A stretch of DNA of 64,000 nucleotides, taken from assembly GCA_963747715.1 (NCBI GenBank), contig CAVVGB010000003.1, forward strand, positions 186,001 through 250,000. The letters run 5' to 3'. Source of the stretch: CAVVGB01 sp963747715 (lineage in GTDB: Bacteria > Actinomycetota > Thermoleophilia > Gaiellales > Gaiellaceae). Of the stretch, positions 33,389 to 42,440 are shown in pieces. The notes under the pieces were generated by a model. It was not told the DNA's origin. It worked only from the letters and a program-made list of their open reading frames with translations, and searched no databases. A program made the translations under genes and the position numbers. Each line of letters opens with the position of its first letter. The stretch's first letter is position 1.

Positions 33389-35947
33389 TTACTGCCCCGT
33401 AAGGAGCCGTTCGAACTTGCGCACGGCCTGAAGCCGATTTGCGGCGCCAGCCTTCTCCAGGATGTGATGAACATGGACCTTGGCGGTGCTGTGGCTAATC
33501 ACAAGGCGAGTGGCAATTTCGGCATTCGAGAGCCCTTCCGCGAGCAAGCGCAAGACTTCAACCTCACGCGCAGTCAGAGGATGATGGTCATCATTGTCGG
33601 CAGCGGACGCGAGCTTGAATCTTCGGCCTAGCGCTTCGTCCTCCGCGCCCTTGATTACTTGCCATGCCAGTTGAGATGCGTGAGCGTCCGACGCAACCAG
33701 TCCTAGGACATCCGGGTGGGCACGGTATGCCAGTACGAAGCTGTGAAGAAACCCTCTTTCGTCAGCCCGGGCCAGCAATGCGGCTGCTTCATCTACGAGC
33801 TTCCTCGTGGTTCCGTGCGATCGGAGGCCAACGATCTGCTCGGCCCAGTCTGAATAGAACACCGCCTCGATGGACTTCGTGATAGAGCGCGCAGTCTCCA
33901 ACTCATGCCGGGCTTTATCGAGATCGCCGACGGATGCGGCCGCCAGCGACAGGAGGGCGTGATATTCACCCAACCCCGACCTTTGAGGGCTATTGGCGGG
34001 AGACTCAGGGCGGCCAGGACGTGCGATTAGATCGCCACCTATCGAAAGCGCTAATTGGAGAGTCACCTTTCGACAAGCCAGCTCAAGGTATGGGTCCTCG
34101 TGGTCCTGGCTCAGGCGCGTGAGATTTGCCAGCGTCTGCCGAGCGGTCTGGAACCTTCTGAGCCCAATTTCGGCTATTGCCCGCAATTCCAGACAGAGAG
34201 CCATTGCGAAATCGAGCTGGATCTCCGTGCAGACGCGGAGCGCCTCGTCAAGGAAAGCTTTGCCCTCGCGATAGTTAGCTCGCGCCACGTTGAGTTCACC
34301 TGCGCGGGCAAGAAAGCTGCTCTTGACCATTGGATCCGTCGCGTAGTCGGCGAGCGGAACCAGCGCCGATACTTCGTCCCACAGGCCGGCAAAGCTCCCT
34401 CGGCGAGTCCCAGCCAGGGCTCGGCCAGCTGCAAGTCTTAGTCTGCCGTCGATTTCGTGGACGGTCAGGTCAGTAAGTTCGTCTAGGTAGTCCGCTGCGT
34501 CCTCTCGTTCAAGTTCGCTCGCAGCGAGAAAACACCCCCAGAGGGCGGAGGCGCGATCGGCATTCGTATTGGCTGAGCGACGAGCGTTTGTGTGAGACAC
34601 CAAGGCTCGCTCATCCTCAGAGAGCAGGTGCATTGCTTGACCTGCCAAGAAGTACGCCCGAGATCGCCACGTGTCGTTCTCGGGAAGCTGCGCCAGGACG
34701 CCGTCAGCAAGAGATGCGGCCGCGGAGAGCCTCCCTCGGCGAGTCAAGATCTCCGCTTTCGCCAACGCGGCTGCCGGTGTGCTCAATGCCTCAGCCTGGC
34801 ATTCATCTAACCACTTCTCCAGCGTCTCTAGTCGGCCCGCTGCGAGAAGAGTTGGCGCAGCCTCGCCTGCAATCTCCGCTGCTAGATCGAAGCGATTCGT
34901 TTGGATGGCTAGCTCAAACGCTTCGCTCCAGTTCTTTCTGCTGCGGGCGTGACTAATAACCCTCAATGCCCGATCAGCAAGGACTTCGGGCCTCTCGAAC
35001 TCCAGCTTGCGCCGAAGGAACTCCCGGAGCAACGGGTGAAAGCGCAGATCGCCCGACTCTGTCTCATGCAGCGTTCCCTCTGAGAGCAGACGACCAAGTA
35101 GTGGGTGGGGCTCACGAATGTCTAGGGCTTCGCGTGCCACGCTGACCCCAAGGGTTGCGGGTAGCGAGCCTAAGAGCATGAACTCCTTGACGTCTTCGGG
35201 TTCGCGGCGAAAGACCTCCTCCGCGAAGTAGCGGAAGAGGGCTTCGGACACTCTCTGCTCAGGAAGTTCGGAGGAGGCGGAAAGCGCAGCGAGGCCGATG
35301 AGCGCCGGCCACCCCTCAGCCTGTGTGACAAGTGCCCGTACTGCCTCGCTCGATCGCCCGTCCAACACACGGCTGGCTTCCTCGTTTGTCATCGCGAGCT
35401 GGTCTCGACCGATCTCCATCACCTCGCCGTAGAGGATCCGCCGCGCCGAGGCCCATATCGGGCGACGCCTCGTTGTAACGAGGAGCCGAATGGACGAGAG
35501 CGTGAGGAGCCAGTCGACGAATTCCTCGACAGGGGTGGAGTCTGCGACGAGGTGGTAGTCGTCGATAACGAGCAGTCCGTCTGTGGGCCACGCGGCCAGA
35601 TCCTGAGCGAGCAGATCAGCGAGAGGTCTCACCGCTCTTTCCGGGACGTCGGCAACCCGCAGCCGTTGTCGCAGACGCTCGCCAACCCCGGGAACCAGCG
35701 GAGCCAGGACCTCGGCGAGTCCCGCGGAGAACGCCGCGAGGTCGGCAGACGCAGCCGTAGCCCGGTACCAAACGACGTGGTCGCGGCCCTGAAGCCATTC
35801 AGCAGCGAGAGTGGTCTTTCCGTAACCCGCCGGGGCTGTGATCAAAATCGCTTGCGCGGTGCTCTCGTCGAGAAGGCGCGTCAATCGGGGACGACGCGCG
35901 TGCCGCCGGAAGAGGGGTGGGTGTGTCGTTTCGCTCACGCTGGCCAT
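33389..35947 (-). CDS. large MalT/LAL-type LuxR transcriptional regulator
   Basis: An intact ATP-dependent LuxR-family regulator of about 852 residues. The STAND ATPase has Walker A ILITAPAGYGKTTLAAEWL and Walker B LLVIDDYHLVADS. A long helical TPR-like middle section follows (FDLAAEIAGEAAPTLLAAGR, SRAYFLAGQAMHLL and similar). The C-terminal HTH reads HPLTAREVEVLRLLAEGLSN, then HSTAKVHVHHILEKAGAANR. The open frame extends to an ATG at 36022; ATG 35947 (residues ASVSETTHPPLFRRH) suits the family better. The gene converges on the decayed HD-GYP gene with a 2-base gap. Its codon use seems less GC-rich than the surroundings. The inducer is unknown. Confidence 0.9.
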   Translation of the reverse strand: MASVSETTHPPLFRRHARRPRLTRLLDESTAQAILITAPAGYGKTTLAAEWLQGRDHVVWYRATAASADLAAFSAGLAEVLAPLVPGVGERLRQRLRVADVPERAVRPLADLLAQDLAAWPTDGLLVIDDYHLVADSTPVEEFVDWLLTLSSIRLLVTTRRRPIWASARRILYGEVMEIGRDQLAMTNEEASRVLDGRSSEAVRALVTQAEGWPALIGLAALSASSELPEQRVSEALFRYFAEEVFRREPEDVKEFMLLGSLPATLGVSVAREALDIREPHPLLGRLLSEGTLHETESGDLRFHPLLREFLRRKLEFERPEVLADRALRVISHARSRKNWSEAFELAIQTNRFDLAAEIAGEAAPTLLAAGRLETLEKWLDECQAEALSTPAAALAKAEILTRRGRLSAAASLADGVLAQLPENDTWRSRAYFLAGQAMHLLSEDERALVSHTNARRSANTNADRASALWGCFLAASELEREDAADYLDELTDLTVHEIDGRLRLAAGRALAGTRRGSFAGLWDEVSALVPLADYATDPMVKSSFLARAGELNVARANYREGKAFLDEALRVCTEIQLDFAMALCLELRAIAEIGLRRFQTARQTLANLTRLSQDHEDPYLELACRKVTLQLALSIGGDLIARPGRPESPANSPQRSGLGEYHALLSLAAASVGDLDKARHELETARSITKSIEAVFYSDWAEQIVGLRSHGTTRKLVDEAAALLARADERGFLHSFVLAYRAHPDVLGLVASDAHASQLAWQVIKGAEDEALGRRFKLASAADNDDHHPLTAREVEVLRLLAEGLSNAEIATRLVISHSTAKVHVHHILEKAGAANRLQAVRKFERLLTGQ

Positions 35948-36073
35948 GACGGCTCGGCCCGCACCCCGGGGCGCCGACATTAGCGCGAAACGGCTGAAAC
36001 TTCTACGGTCCTGAGCGAACATCGGCGCCCGCGGCGAGGCCGCGAAAGCCGGGCCGTCATCCCCCGAGGCAGG

Positions 36074-36337
36074 TCAGCTCCGCGAGCGGGGATGATCGCG
36101 CCCGCCAACGACCTGCTCGAGACTTTGGAGGGGGCTTTCGCCGGTGGCGTTACGAAACGCGAGCGGGATGTGGCGGCGTCGGGTGACCCGGAGCTTCGTG
36201 CGCAGGATGTCCGAGTGAGCCTTAGCCGTTCTCGGGGAAATCCCCAAGCGCTCTGCGATCTCGAGGTTTGAGCAGCCCTCGGCGATGAGCTGGATGACCT
36301 GACGCTGGCGGGGAGTGAATTGCTCCTTTTCGGTCAT
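36074..36337 (-). CDS. single-domain LuxR-type HTH protein (87 aa)
   Basis: An 87-residue protein consisting almost only of a LuxR helix-turn-helix: EQFTPRQRQVIQLIAEGCSN, then LEIAERLGISPRTAKAHSDI and LRTKLRVTRRRHIPLAF. The tail is Arg/Ser-rich. It lies upstream of the MalT-type regulator on the same strand (gap 51-126 bases depending on that start), so the two may be cotranscribed. It could act as a partner or competitor of the larger regulator. Starts at ATG 36337. Confidence 0.82.
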   Translation of the reverse strand: MTEKEQFTPRQRQVIQLIAEGCSNLEIAERLGISPRTAKAHSDILRTKLRVTRRRHIPLAFRNATGESPLQSLEQVVGGRDHPRSRS

Positions 36338-36416
36338 GGCGGACGCGATGTTGGCAGCCAGGGACGCGCCTGCCTATTGACCGGCCGGCCTATCTTGTGC
36401 GCCTACACCCTTCGGT

Positions 36417-37433
36417 CTACAACAAGGTCGAGGCGTGGCCATGAGCGTTGACTGCACTCGCCGCGTGCGCGTCCAAGGCCTCGGCTCGTAACAAGAGCTC
36501 CAGCTCATCGCTGAGATGAGTCCGCATCATCTCGGGCCCGTCCGTGGCGATCGTGAACTCGACCCCGCGATCCACGAACGTCCGGATCGTGTCTCGTAGC
36601 GCGTCCTCGTCCGCCAGCGCCCGGGTCAGCAGATTCGAGCTCGGGCAGATCTCGAGGACGACGCCGGCTTCGCGTATCGCGCGCATCGTCTCCTCGTCCT
36701 GAGCGGCGAGGATGCCGTGGCCGATTCGCTCCGGCCGTAGCGTCTCGACGACCTCGCCGATCTCCTCGATCCCGTTCTGGCCGCCTTCCTCGCCGACGTG
36801 GATCGTGATGCCGAGGCCGGCGGCGCGCGCCGTCTCGACGATCGGCTTCAGGTCGCGGTAGGGGTAGCGCCCACCGTTGGGGCGCGGGCCGGCGATGTCG
36901 ATCCCGACGATCCCGCGCGGCGCGTAGCGGATCGCCTTGTCGACGATGATCGCGTTCAGCTCGTGGCTGAACGTGCGGTCCATCATGAGGATGAGGCCCG
37001 CGCGCACCTGCGGGTACTCGAGGCTCGCGCGGTCGAGGCCGCGGATGGCGGCCATGATGATGTGGTCGAGGTCGCGCTCGCCGCCGCGGTTTCGCTTCAT
37101 CGGGTTGAAGCGAAGCTCGAGCGTCGTGATGTTCTGGGTGCGGTAGGCGCCGCCGATCGCGCCGTGCACGGAGCGCTCGACGGCGAGCGGGCTGGACTGG
37201 ATCAGCTCGGTCCACTTGTAGATCTGGTCGAGCTCGGGCAGGCCCTCGACGCCGCGGGGGTCGACGGTGACGAGCTTCTCGAAGTCCCAGTAGTCCTTGA
37301 CGGGGAGGGCGATTCCCTGCTCGTGGGCGAGCGTCCAGAGCACCTCGGGCGCGACCGAGCCGCCCAGGTGCGTGTGGAGCTCCGCGAGGCCCTGGCGGCG
37401 GATCTCGGCGACGACGGCCTCTGCCTCGCTCAC
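36417..37433 (-). CDS. adenosine deaminase family protein
   Basis: A 338-residue amidohydrolase-fold purine/adenosine deaminase family member. Zinc and active-site motifs are LAELHTHLGGSV (His, His), IDIAGPRPNGG, ITIHVGEEGG (His, Glu), ERIGHGILA, ICPSSN and TDGPEMM (Asp). The substrate may be adenosine or another aminopurine; the substrate-pocket residues do not settle it. GTG 37433 is divergent from the small basic gene by 59 bases. No purine genes are adjacent. Confidence 0.87.
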   Translation of the reverse strand: MSEAEAVVAEIRRQGLAELHTHLGGSVAPEVLWTLAHEQGIALPVKDYWDFEKLVTVDPRGVEGLPELDQIYKWTELIQSSPLAVERSVHGAIGGAYRTQNITTLELRFNPMKRNRGGERDLDHIIMAAIRGLDRASLEYPQVRAGLILMMDRTFSHELNAIIVDKAIRYAPRGIVGIDIAGPRPNGGRYPYRDLKPIVETARAAGLGITIHVGEEGGQNGIEEIGEVVETLRPERIGHGILAAQDEETMRAIREAGVVLEICPSSNLLTRALADEDALRDTIRTFVDRGVEFTIATDGPEMMRTHLSDELELLLRAEALDAHAASAVNAHGHASTLL

Positions 37434-37492
37434 GGCGCGAGTCTATGCGCCTGTACGGTTCTTTCTACAAGCGGCCGAGAAAGGACGTGCGT

Positions 37493-37691
37493 ATGGGCTC
37501 AAGTTCGAAGAGACGACAAACCATGGCGAAGATGGAACGCGAGCGTGCGGTGAAGGAAAAGCGCGCCAAGAAGCAGGAGACGAAAAGAAGAGAAGAAGGC
37601 GATGCGCGAGGCGGGGATCGACCCGATGGCCGAGTTCCTGATCGACGAGGACGGGAACCCCATCGCCGTGGAAGTGAGGCAGAGGCAGTAA
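37493..37691 (+). CDS. small Lys/Glu-rich conserved protein, one apparent frameshift
   Basis: ATG 37493, after an AAGGA ribosome binding site, gives SSSKRRQTMAKMERERAVKE and onward. If one A is dropped from the AAAA run at 37583-37586, the frame continues as KKAMREAGIDPMAEFLIDED, then GNPIAVEVRQRQ, and stops at TAA 37689-37691, a total of about 65 residues. The charged helical N-half and the FLIDEDGNPI tail look like a conserved small protein of this lineage. Without the correction the open frame runs to 37729 with low-complexity sequence. Function unknown. Confidence 0.6.
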
Positions 37692-37725
37692 CAGAGGAAG
37701 AGGCAGAGGCTCCGACCGAGGCGAA

Positions 37726-38079
37726 GTGAACCATCTCGCGCTGGCCGTTCGCGACCGCGAACGCTCGCGCCGGTTCTACGAGACGTACTTCGGCTTCGAC
37801 GCCGCGCCGGCGCGCGAGTACGACGACGGCGTCCTCATGCTCTACAACGCGGACGGGTTCGCGCTTGCGCTCGGCCCGACGGCCGAGCCGATCCAGGTGC
37901 CGCACTTCCTCCACTTCGGGCTCGGCGTGCCGAGCCCCGACGACGTCCGCGCGTTCGCGCAGAGGCTGCGGAAGGACAACGTTCCGATCGTGGAGGAATT
38001 GGACGAGCCCGACTACGTGAGCGTCAAGTGCCGCGACCCGGACGGCTACGTGGTCGAGCTCTCCTGGGAGCCCGCCTAG
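37726..38079 (+). CDS. glyoxalase/VOC-family protein
   Basis: A 117-residue single-domain vicinal oxygen chelate protein. NHLALAVRDRERSRRFYETY is the classical first beta-alpha-beta module with the metal His. HFLHFGLGVPSPDD carries the next His and DPDGYVVELSWEP the C-terminal Glu. Members include glyoxalase I, fosfomycin-resistance and dioxygenase types; the specific role is not shown. Starts at GTG 37726. Confidence 0.87.
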   Translation: MNHLALAVRDRERSRRFYETYFGFDAAPAREYDDGVLMLYNADGFALALGPTAEPIQVPHFLHFGLGVPSPDDVRAFAQRLRKDNVPIVEELDEPDYVSVKCRDPDGYVVELSWEPA

Positions 38080-39290
38080 CTGGGTCGGAGGTTAGCCGCT
38101 GCGCGACGCCGGCGGCGAGTCGCGTCGCCGCCAGCCGCTCCGGAATCGTCTCGAGCTCCTCGACCGGCTCGGCGCTGTAGACGAAGCGGACGTACTTCTC
38201 GGCGACGGGGCCGCCCCAGCCGACCATGGCGGTCGCGGCGATGGCGGCCTCGTCCAGGAGGATCCGTGAGGCCTCGGGGGCCGAGAAGCCGAGCGCCGAG
38301 ACGTCGAGCAGCATCGACCAGCCGCCGCCCGGCCTGACGAACGGCCAGCCGGGCAGGCCGTCGAGCATCACGTCGCGTCGGCGCTCGAGCTCGGCGACGC
38401 AGTCGGCCACGTGGTCCTGGTTCCCGCGCAGGACCGCGGTCGCGGCCGCGCGCGCGATCGAGACGGGCGTCGTCGTGTTGTAGACGTGCGTCCAGCCGAC
38501 GTCGGTGATCGTCTCGGCCGGGCCCGCCACCCAGCCGACGCGCCAGCCGATCATGCGGTGCTCCTTCGAGAGCGAGCCGACCACGACCGTGCGCTCGGCC
38601 ATGCCGTCGAAGTGGAGCGGATGCACGAGCGGGCGCCCGTCGTAGAGAAGACGCTCCATGGCGGCGTCGTAGATGAGGAAGAGGTCGCGCTCGCGGCAGA
38701 GGTCGCACACCGTCTGCCAGTCCTCGCGCGTGAAGGTCCCGCCGGAGGGCATGGAGGGGCTCATGAGCAGCATGCCCGTCGTCGCGTCCGTGATCGAGGT
38801 GCGGAGCGCCTCGACGTCGAGGCGCCACTCGTTGTCGACCACCTGGAAGGGAACGAGCTTGGGCGTTCCGCCGGCCAGGTGCACGCGGTTGACGATGCCG
38901 GCGTACGTCGGGTCGGTGACGACGATCTCGTCGCCTGGATCGACGGTGGCGAGGAGCGAGTTCAGGAGCCCTTCCATCCCGCCGACGGTGATGACGATCT
39001 CGCGCTCGGGGTCGTAGCGGTGTCCCGTTCGCTCGGCGGTGAAGTCGGAGATGGCCGCGCGCAGGTCGGCGTCGCCGGTGAAGGGGAGCCAGCTGTTCGC
39101 GGCGGCAGTCTCGAGGTTGGCGGCCGTGACGCCGACCGCCTCGGGCGGAAGCGGAAGATCGGTGTCGAGGTTCTCCATGCGGAGGACGCGCCACCCGGAC
39201 TCGCCGGCGGCGGGCTCCGTCCGCGGCGGCCGCCACCTGGTCGATCCCGAACCCACGAATCGGCTCCATGCGCTTGGCCTTGCGGATCAC
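38024..39290 (-). CDS. class I/II PLP-dependent aminotransferase, one apparent frameshift
   Basis: A fold-type I aminotransferase of about 400 residues. Seen are IVITVGGMEGLLNSLLATVD, DPTYAGIVNRVHLAGGTP, the NxP-like MSPSMPSGGTFTRE, LFLIYDAAMERLLYD (Asp for the pyridine N), the PLP Lys in VVGSLSKEHRMIGWRVGW, and YVRFVYSAEP (Arg for the carboxylate). The N-terminus (ATG 39290 or 39269, with EPIRGFGIDQVAAAA) joins the rest after removing one extra G near 39218-39222. The open frame overlaps the convergent VOC gene by 56 bases, so the true C-terminus may end earlier, near 38085-38100, if another indel is present. The substrate is unknown. Confidence 0.8.
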
Positions 39291-39337
39291 CGGAGGCGAG
39301 TCTAATCCTCTCGCGCCGTCGTTTAGGCTGCCCGGGG

Positions 39338-39817
39338 ATGACGCGCTACGACTGGCTGCTCTTCCTGCACGTCCTCGCCGCCTTCGCGCTCGTCGCGGCC
39401 CTCGTGCTCGTGACGTTTCTGGCCTTTATCGGCCGGCGTCTCGATCGGCCGAGCGAGATCGTCCGCATGTTTCGCGTCTCGCGCTGGAGCGACATCCTCT
39501 TCGCCGTGGGCTCGATCGGAACGATCGTTCTCGGCATCATCCTCGCGATCGACCTCGACGAGTATCAGCTCTGGGACGGCTGGATCATCGCCGCGCTCGT
39601 TCTGTGGGCGGTGGCGATGGGCATCGGCAGTCGCGTCGGCAAGCACTACAACGGGGTGCGCGACAGGGCGCGCGCGCTCGTCGCCGAAGGTCGTGACGTC
39701 CCGAGCCCCGAGCTGAACGCGGCGCTCCGCTCGTCGACGGGGCTCGTGCTTCACTTCGTCACCTTCGCGCTTGTCATCCTTCTCCTCGTCGACATGATCT
39801 ACAAGCCGGGAGCGTGA
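39338..39817 (+). CDS. DUF2269-type integral membrane protein
   Basis: A 159-residue protein with four hydrophobic segments. YDWLLFLHVLAAFALVAALV begins with a membrane His typical of the DUF2269 family, and further helices lie at about 50-70, 80-97 and 132-155. A cytoplasmic charged loop (GRRLDRPSEIVRMFRVSRWS) separates helices 1 and 2. ATG 39338 is chosen by family start. The stop overlaps the next GTG by 4 bases, and the next gene encodes another four-helix protein of similar type. Confidence 0.75.
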   Translation: MTRYDWLLFLHVLAAFALVAALVLVTFLAFIGRRLDRPSEIVRMFRVSRWSDILFAVGSIGTIVLGIILAIDLDEYQLWDGWIIAALVLWAVAMGIGSRVGKHYNGVRDRARALVAEGRDVPSPELNAALRSSTGLVLHFVTFALVILLLVDMIYKPGA

Positions 39818-40272
39818 GCATGCTCGCCGCCATTCGTCCCGACAGCGTCAACTTCCCGCTCCTCGTGCACGTCGCCGGCGCGAGCATCCTCGTCGGCGGC
39901 CTGGTGACTGCGCTGGTCGCGCAGGCCCTGTCTTGGCGAAGCGACGAGCCGGGCGCGAGCTCGTTCAGGAGGCTTTCGTTCTGGGCGCTCTTGCTGGCAG
40001 CGGTGCCGGGTTGGATCACCATGCGCGTCGGCGGCGAATGGATCTACTCGCGGGAAGGATGGGACCAGGTCGAAGAGGAACCCGCATGGATCGGCGTCGG
40101 CTACCTCACGGCAGAGCCGGGCGCGCTCATCCTGCTGATCTCGACCATCCTCGCGGGGCTCGCGATGCGTCGCGATTCCGGCACGCTCGCCCGCATCGCG
40201 ACCGTGCTGACCACGGTGCTCTTGGTTGCCTACGTCGTCGCCATCTGGGCGATGACGGCCAAGCCGACGTGA
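39814..40272 (+). CDS. membrane protein related to the DUF2269 neighbour
   Basis: A 152-residue protein with four predicted membrane helices (about 16-39, 48-68, 98-116 and 126-145). NFPLLVHVAGASILVGGLVT in the first helix again places a His in the membrane. It is coupled to the preceding gene (GTGA) and to the glycosyltransferase gene after it (GTGA), so the three form one transcript. GTG 39814 or ATG 39820 may be the start. The pair may form a membrane complex; the role is unknown. Confidence 0.7.
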   Translation: MSMLAAIRPDSVNFPLLVHVAGASILVGGLVTALVAQALSWRSDEPGASSFRRLSFWALLLAAVPGWITMRVGGEWIYSREGWDQVEEEPAWIGVGYLTAEPGALILLISTILAGLAMRRDSGTLARIATVLTTVLLVAYVVAIWAMTAKPT

Positions 40273-41414
40273 AAATCGGCATAGTCGTCCCGTACTCGTG
40301 GTCCTTCTGGGGCGGCGTCCAAGAGCATGCGGATCATCAGGCGCGCACGCTCCGCTCGCTCGGGCACGAGGCGAAGATCCTCATGGGCCACGATCCGCCG
40401 GGGCGCTTCACGCATCTGCTCCACCCCAAGGAGGGCCGGCATGAGCGGCCGCCCGAGTACGTCATCCCGGTCGGGCGGTCGGTGATCGTGCCGGCGAACG
40501 CGTCGCTCCCGAACATCGTCCTTTCGCCGGCGGCGATGCCGCGGATGAAGCGGGTCTTCGAGGAGGAGCGTTTCGACGTCGTGCACGTGCACGAGCCGCT
40601 CACGCCCGTGCTCGCGGCCTACGCGCTCGCCGTCGCGCCCTGTCCCGTGGTCGTCACGTGCCACGCGGCCGGTGAACGGCTCGCGTGGTACCCGCTCGCG
40701 AAGATGATGTGGGGCATCATCACTGAGCGAATCGACTACCGCGTCGCGGTGTCGGACGCCGCGCGCCGCGCCGCCGAGCCGTACGTCGGCTCGCCCTTCG
40801 AGGTGATCCCGAACGGCGTCGAGGTGCCGGCCGACTACGACGCCGGCGGTCGTGAGCGCACGGTCGTCTTCATCGGGAGGAACGAGCCGCGCAAGGGCCT
40901 CTCCGTCCTCCTGCGCGCGTGGCCCGAGGTGGCGCGGCGCACGGGTGCGCGCCTTCGCGTCGTCGGCGCCGACCCGCTCTCGGTGCGCTGGCTGGCGCGC
41001 CGGCAGGAGCTCTCGCTCGAGAACGTGGATCTGCTCGGCGGCCTCAGCGAGGAGGAGCTGACCGACGAGCTTGCGCGCGCTGCGCTGCTCGCCGCTCCGT
41101 CGCTCGGCGGCGAGAGCTTCGGCATGGTGCTGACGCGGGCGTTCGCGTGCGCGACTCCGGTCGTCGCGTCGGACATCGACGGCTACCGCGGCGTGGCGAG
41201 CGAGAAGAGCGGCATCCTCGTCCCGCCCGGCGAGGTCGAGCCGCTGGCCGCCGCCCTCGTCGAGCTCCTCGAGGACGAGCCGCGCCGGCGCCGGCTCGGC
41301 GAGGCCGGCCGCGAGGTGGCCGAGCGCTACTCGTGGAAGAGGATCGCCGCGCGCCTCGTTGCGATCTACGACGATCTCGGCAACGGGAGGTCCGTCTCAC
41401 GCGCCGCCGCCTGA
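40269..41414 (+). CDS. GT4 glycosyltransferase, PimA-like
   Basis: A 381-residue GT-B fold glycosyltransferase. IGIVVPYSWSFWGGVQEHAD at the N-terminus and FDVVHVHEPLTPVLAAYALA are characteristic of phosphatidylinositol mannosyltransferase PimA and relatives. FIGRNEPRKGLSVLLRAWP and ASDIDGYRGV are in the C-domain. The GT4 EX7E motif reads ESFGMVLTR, so the second Glu is Arg. This is unusual and may alter nucleotide-sugar handling. Starts with GTG 40269 overlapping the upstream stop; a UPF0104 membrane protein follows. It likely glycosylates a membrane lipid. Confidence 0.88.
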   Translation: MKIGIVVPYSWSFWGGVQEHADHQARTLRSLGHEAKILMGHDPPGRFTHLLHPKEGRHERPPEYVIPVGRSVIVPANASLPNIVLSPAAMPRMKRVFEEERFDVVHVHEPLTPVLAAYALAVAPCPVVVTCHAAGERLAWYPLAKMMWGIITERIDYRVAVSDAARRAAEPYVGSPFEVIPNGVEVPADYDAGGRERTVVFIGRNEPRKGLSVLLRAWPEVARRTGARLRVVGADPLSVRWLARRQELSLENVDLLGGLSEEELTDELARAALLAAPSLGGESFGMVLTRAFACATPVVASDIDGYRGVASEKSGILVPPGEVEPLAAALVELLEDEPRRRRLGEAGREVAERYSWKRIAARLVAIYDDLGNGRSVSRAAA

Positions 41415-42439
41415 CGCGTCTGATTCCGCGGAGCCGCTCGGCCCGCACCGCGCTCATGCTCGGCGCCCTCGCCGTGATGATCGCGCTGCTCCTGTGGCGC
41501 GGACCGGATTTCGGGCGCGTCTCCGATGCATTCCGGGCGGTCCAGTGGGAATGGGTCGCCCTCGCCGCCCTCCTCAACCTCTACTCGATCGTCGTTCGGG
41601 CCGCGGCGTGGCGCGTGGTGATCAAGCACGCGTGCGCGCCGCCGTCGCCGTCGCGCATGACGGTCTTCTCCGCGTTCTCAGTCGGTCTCCTCGCCAACGC
41701 CGTTCTTCCGGGGCGCGTCGGCGAGCTCGCCCGCGTCGCGGTGGTGACGCGGCGCATGCGCCGGCCGGGCGCGTGGCCTGCGCTCGTCGGGTCGATCTTC
41801 ACGCACCGGCTCTTCGACGTGGTCGCGATGGGCGCGCTCGTTCTCTACGTCCTCTACACGGCGCGGATTCCGAAGTGGGCCGTCCCCATCCTCGGCATCG
41901 TGATCGGCCTCGGGGTGGGGCTTCTGGTCGCCTCGCTGATCATCGCGCATCGCCAGCACCGGCCGGTCGGCGAGGAGCTCGGGCCCATTCGCCGCGTCCT
42001 GCGCACCGCGCGCTACGGGTTGAACGTCCTGCGCGAGCCGGTCGCCGCGTTCGAAGCGCTCGCGCTGCAGGTGCTCGGCTGGGGCGCGCAGTTCTTCGCC
42101 GTCTGGGCGTGCTTCAACGCCTTCGGGATCGACGAGGGCTTCGCGGCCGTCGGCCTCGTCTTCCTCATCATGAACGTGGTCACCGTCTTCCCGTTCTGGC
42201 CGGGGAACGTCGGCCTCGTGCAAGCGGCCGTCGCCCTCGTCTTGCTTCGGTACGGCGTCGATTACGCGCACGGCTTTGCGTTCGGGATCGGCCTGCAGGC
42301 GATCGAAGCAGGCGTCGGCATGGCGCTCGGCTTCATCTTTCTGGCGAAGGAGGGGTACTCGTTCGCGATGCTGCGCCGTATGCCCGAGGTGACGGAAATC
42401 CAGGTCGACGACAGCGAGAAGGTCGAACGAATCGCCTAA
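41411..42439 (+). CDS. UPF0104 / LPG-synthase-like membrane protein, apparent CTG start
   Basis: A 342-residue multi-pass protein of the UPF0104 family (membrane part of lysylphosphatidylglycerol synthase/AglD-like proteins). FSAFSVGLLANAVLPGRVGE is the family signature, followed by GSIFTHRLFDVV and FPFWPGNVGLVQAAVALVLL. About eight hydrophobic segments are visible. In frame upstream there is no ATG, GTG or TTG; the first NTG is a CTG at 41411 overlapping the glycosyltransferase stop (CTGA), with ATG 41456 as the fallback. A lipid flippase or lipid-transfer role next to a glycosyltransferase is plausible. Confidence 0.82.
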   Translation: MTRLIPRSRSARTALMLGALAVMIALLLWRGPDFGRVSDAFRAVQWEWVALAALLNLYSIVVRAAAWRVVIKHACAPPSPSRMTVFSAFSVGLLANAVLPGRVGELARVAVVTRRMRRPGAWPALVGSIFTHRLFDVVAMGALVLYVLYTARIPKWAVPILGIVIGLGVGLLVASLIIAHRQHRPVGEELGPIRRVLRTARYGLNVLREPVAAFEALALQVLGWGAQFFAVWACFNAFGIDEGFAAVGLVFLIMNVVTVFPFWPGNVGLVQAAVALVLLRYGVDYAHGFAFGIGLQAIEAGVGMALGFIFLAKEGYSFAMLRRMPEVTEIQVDDSEKVERIA

Positions 42440-42440
42440 C

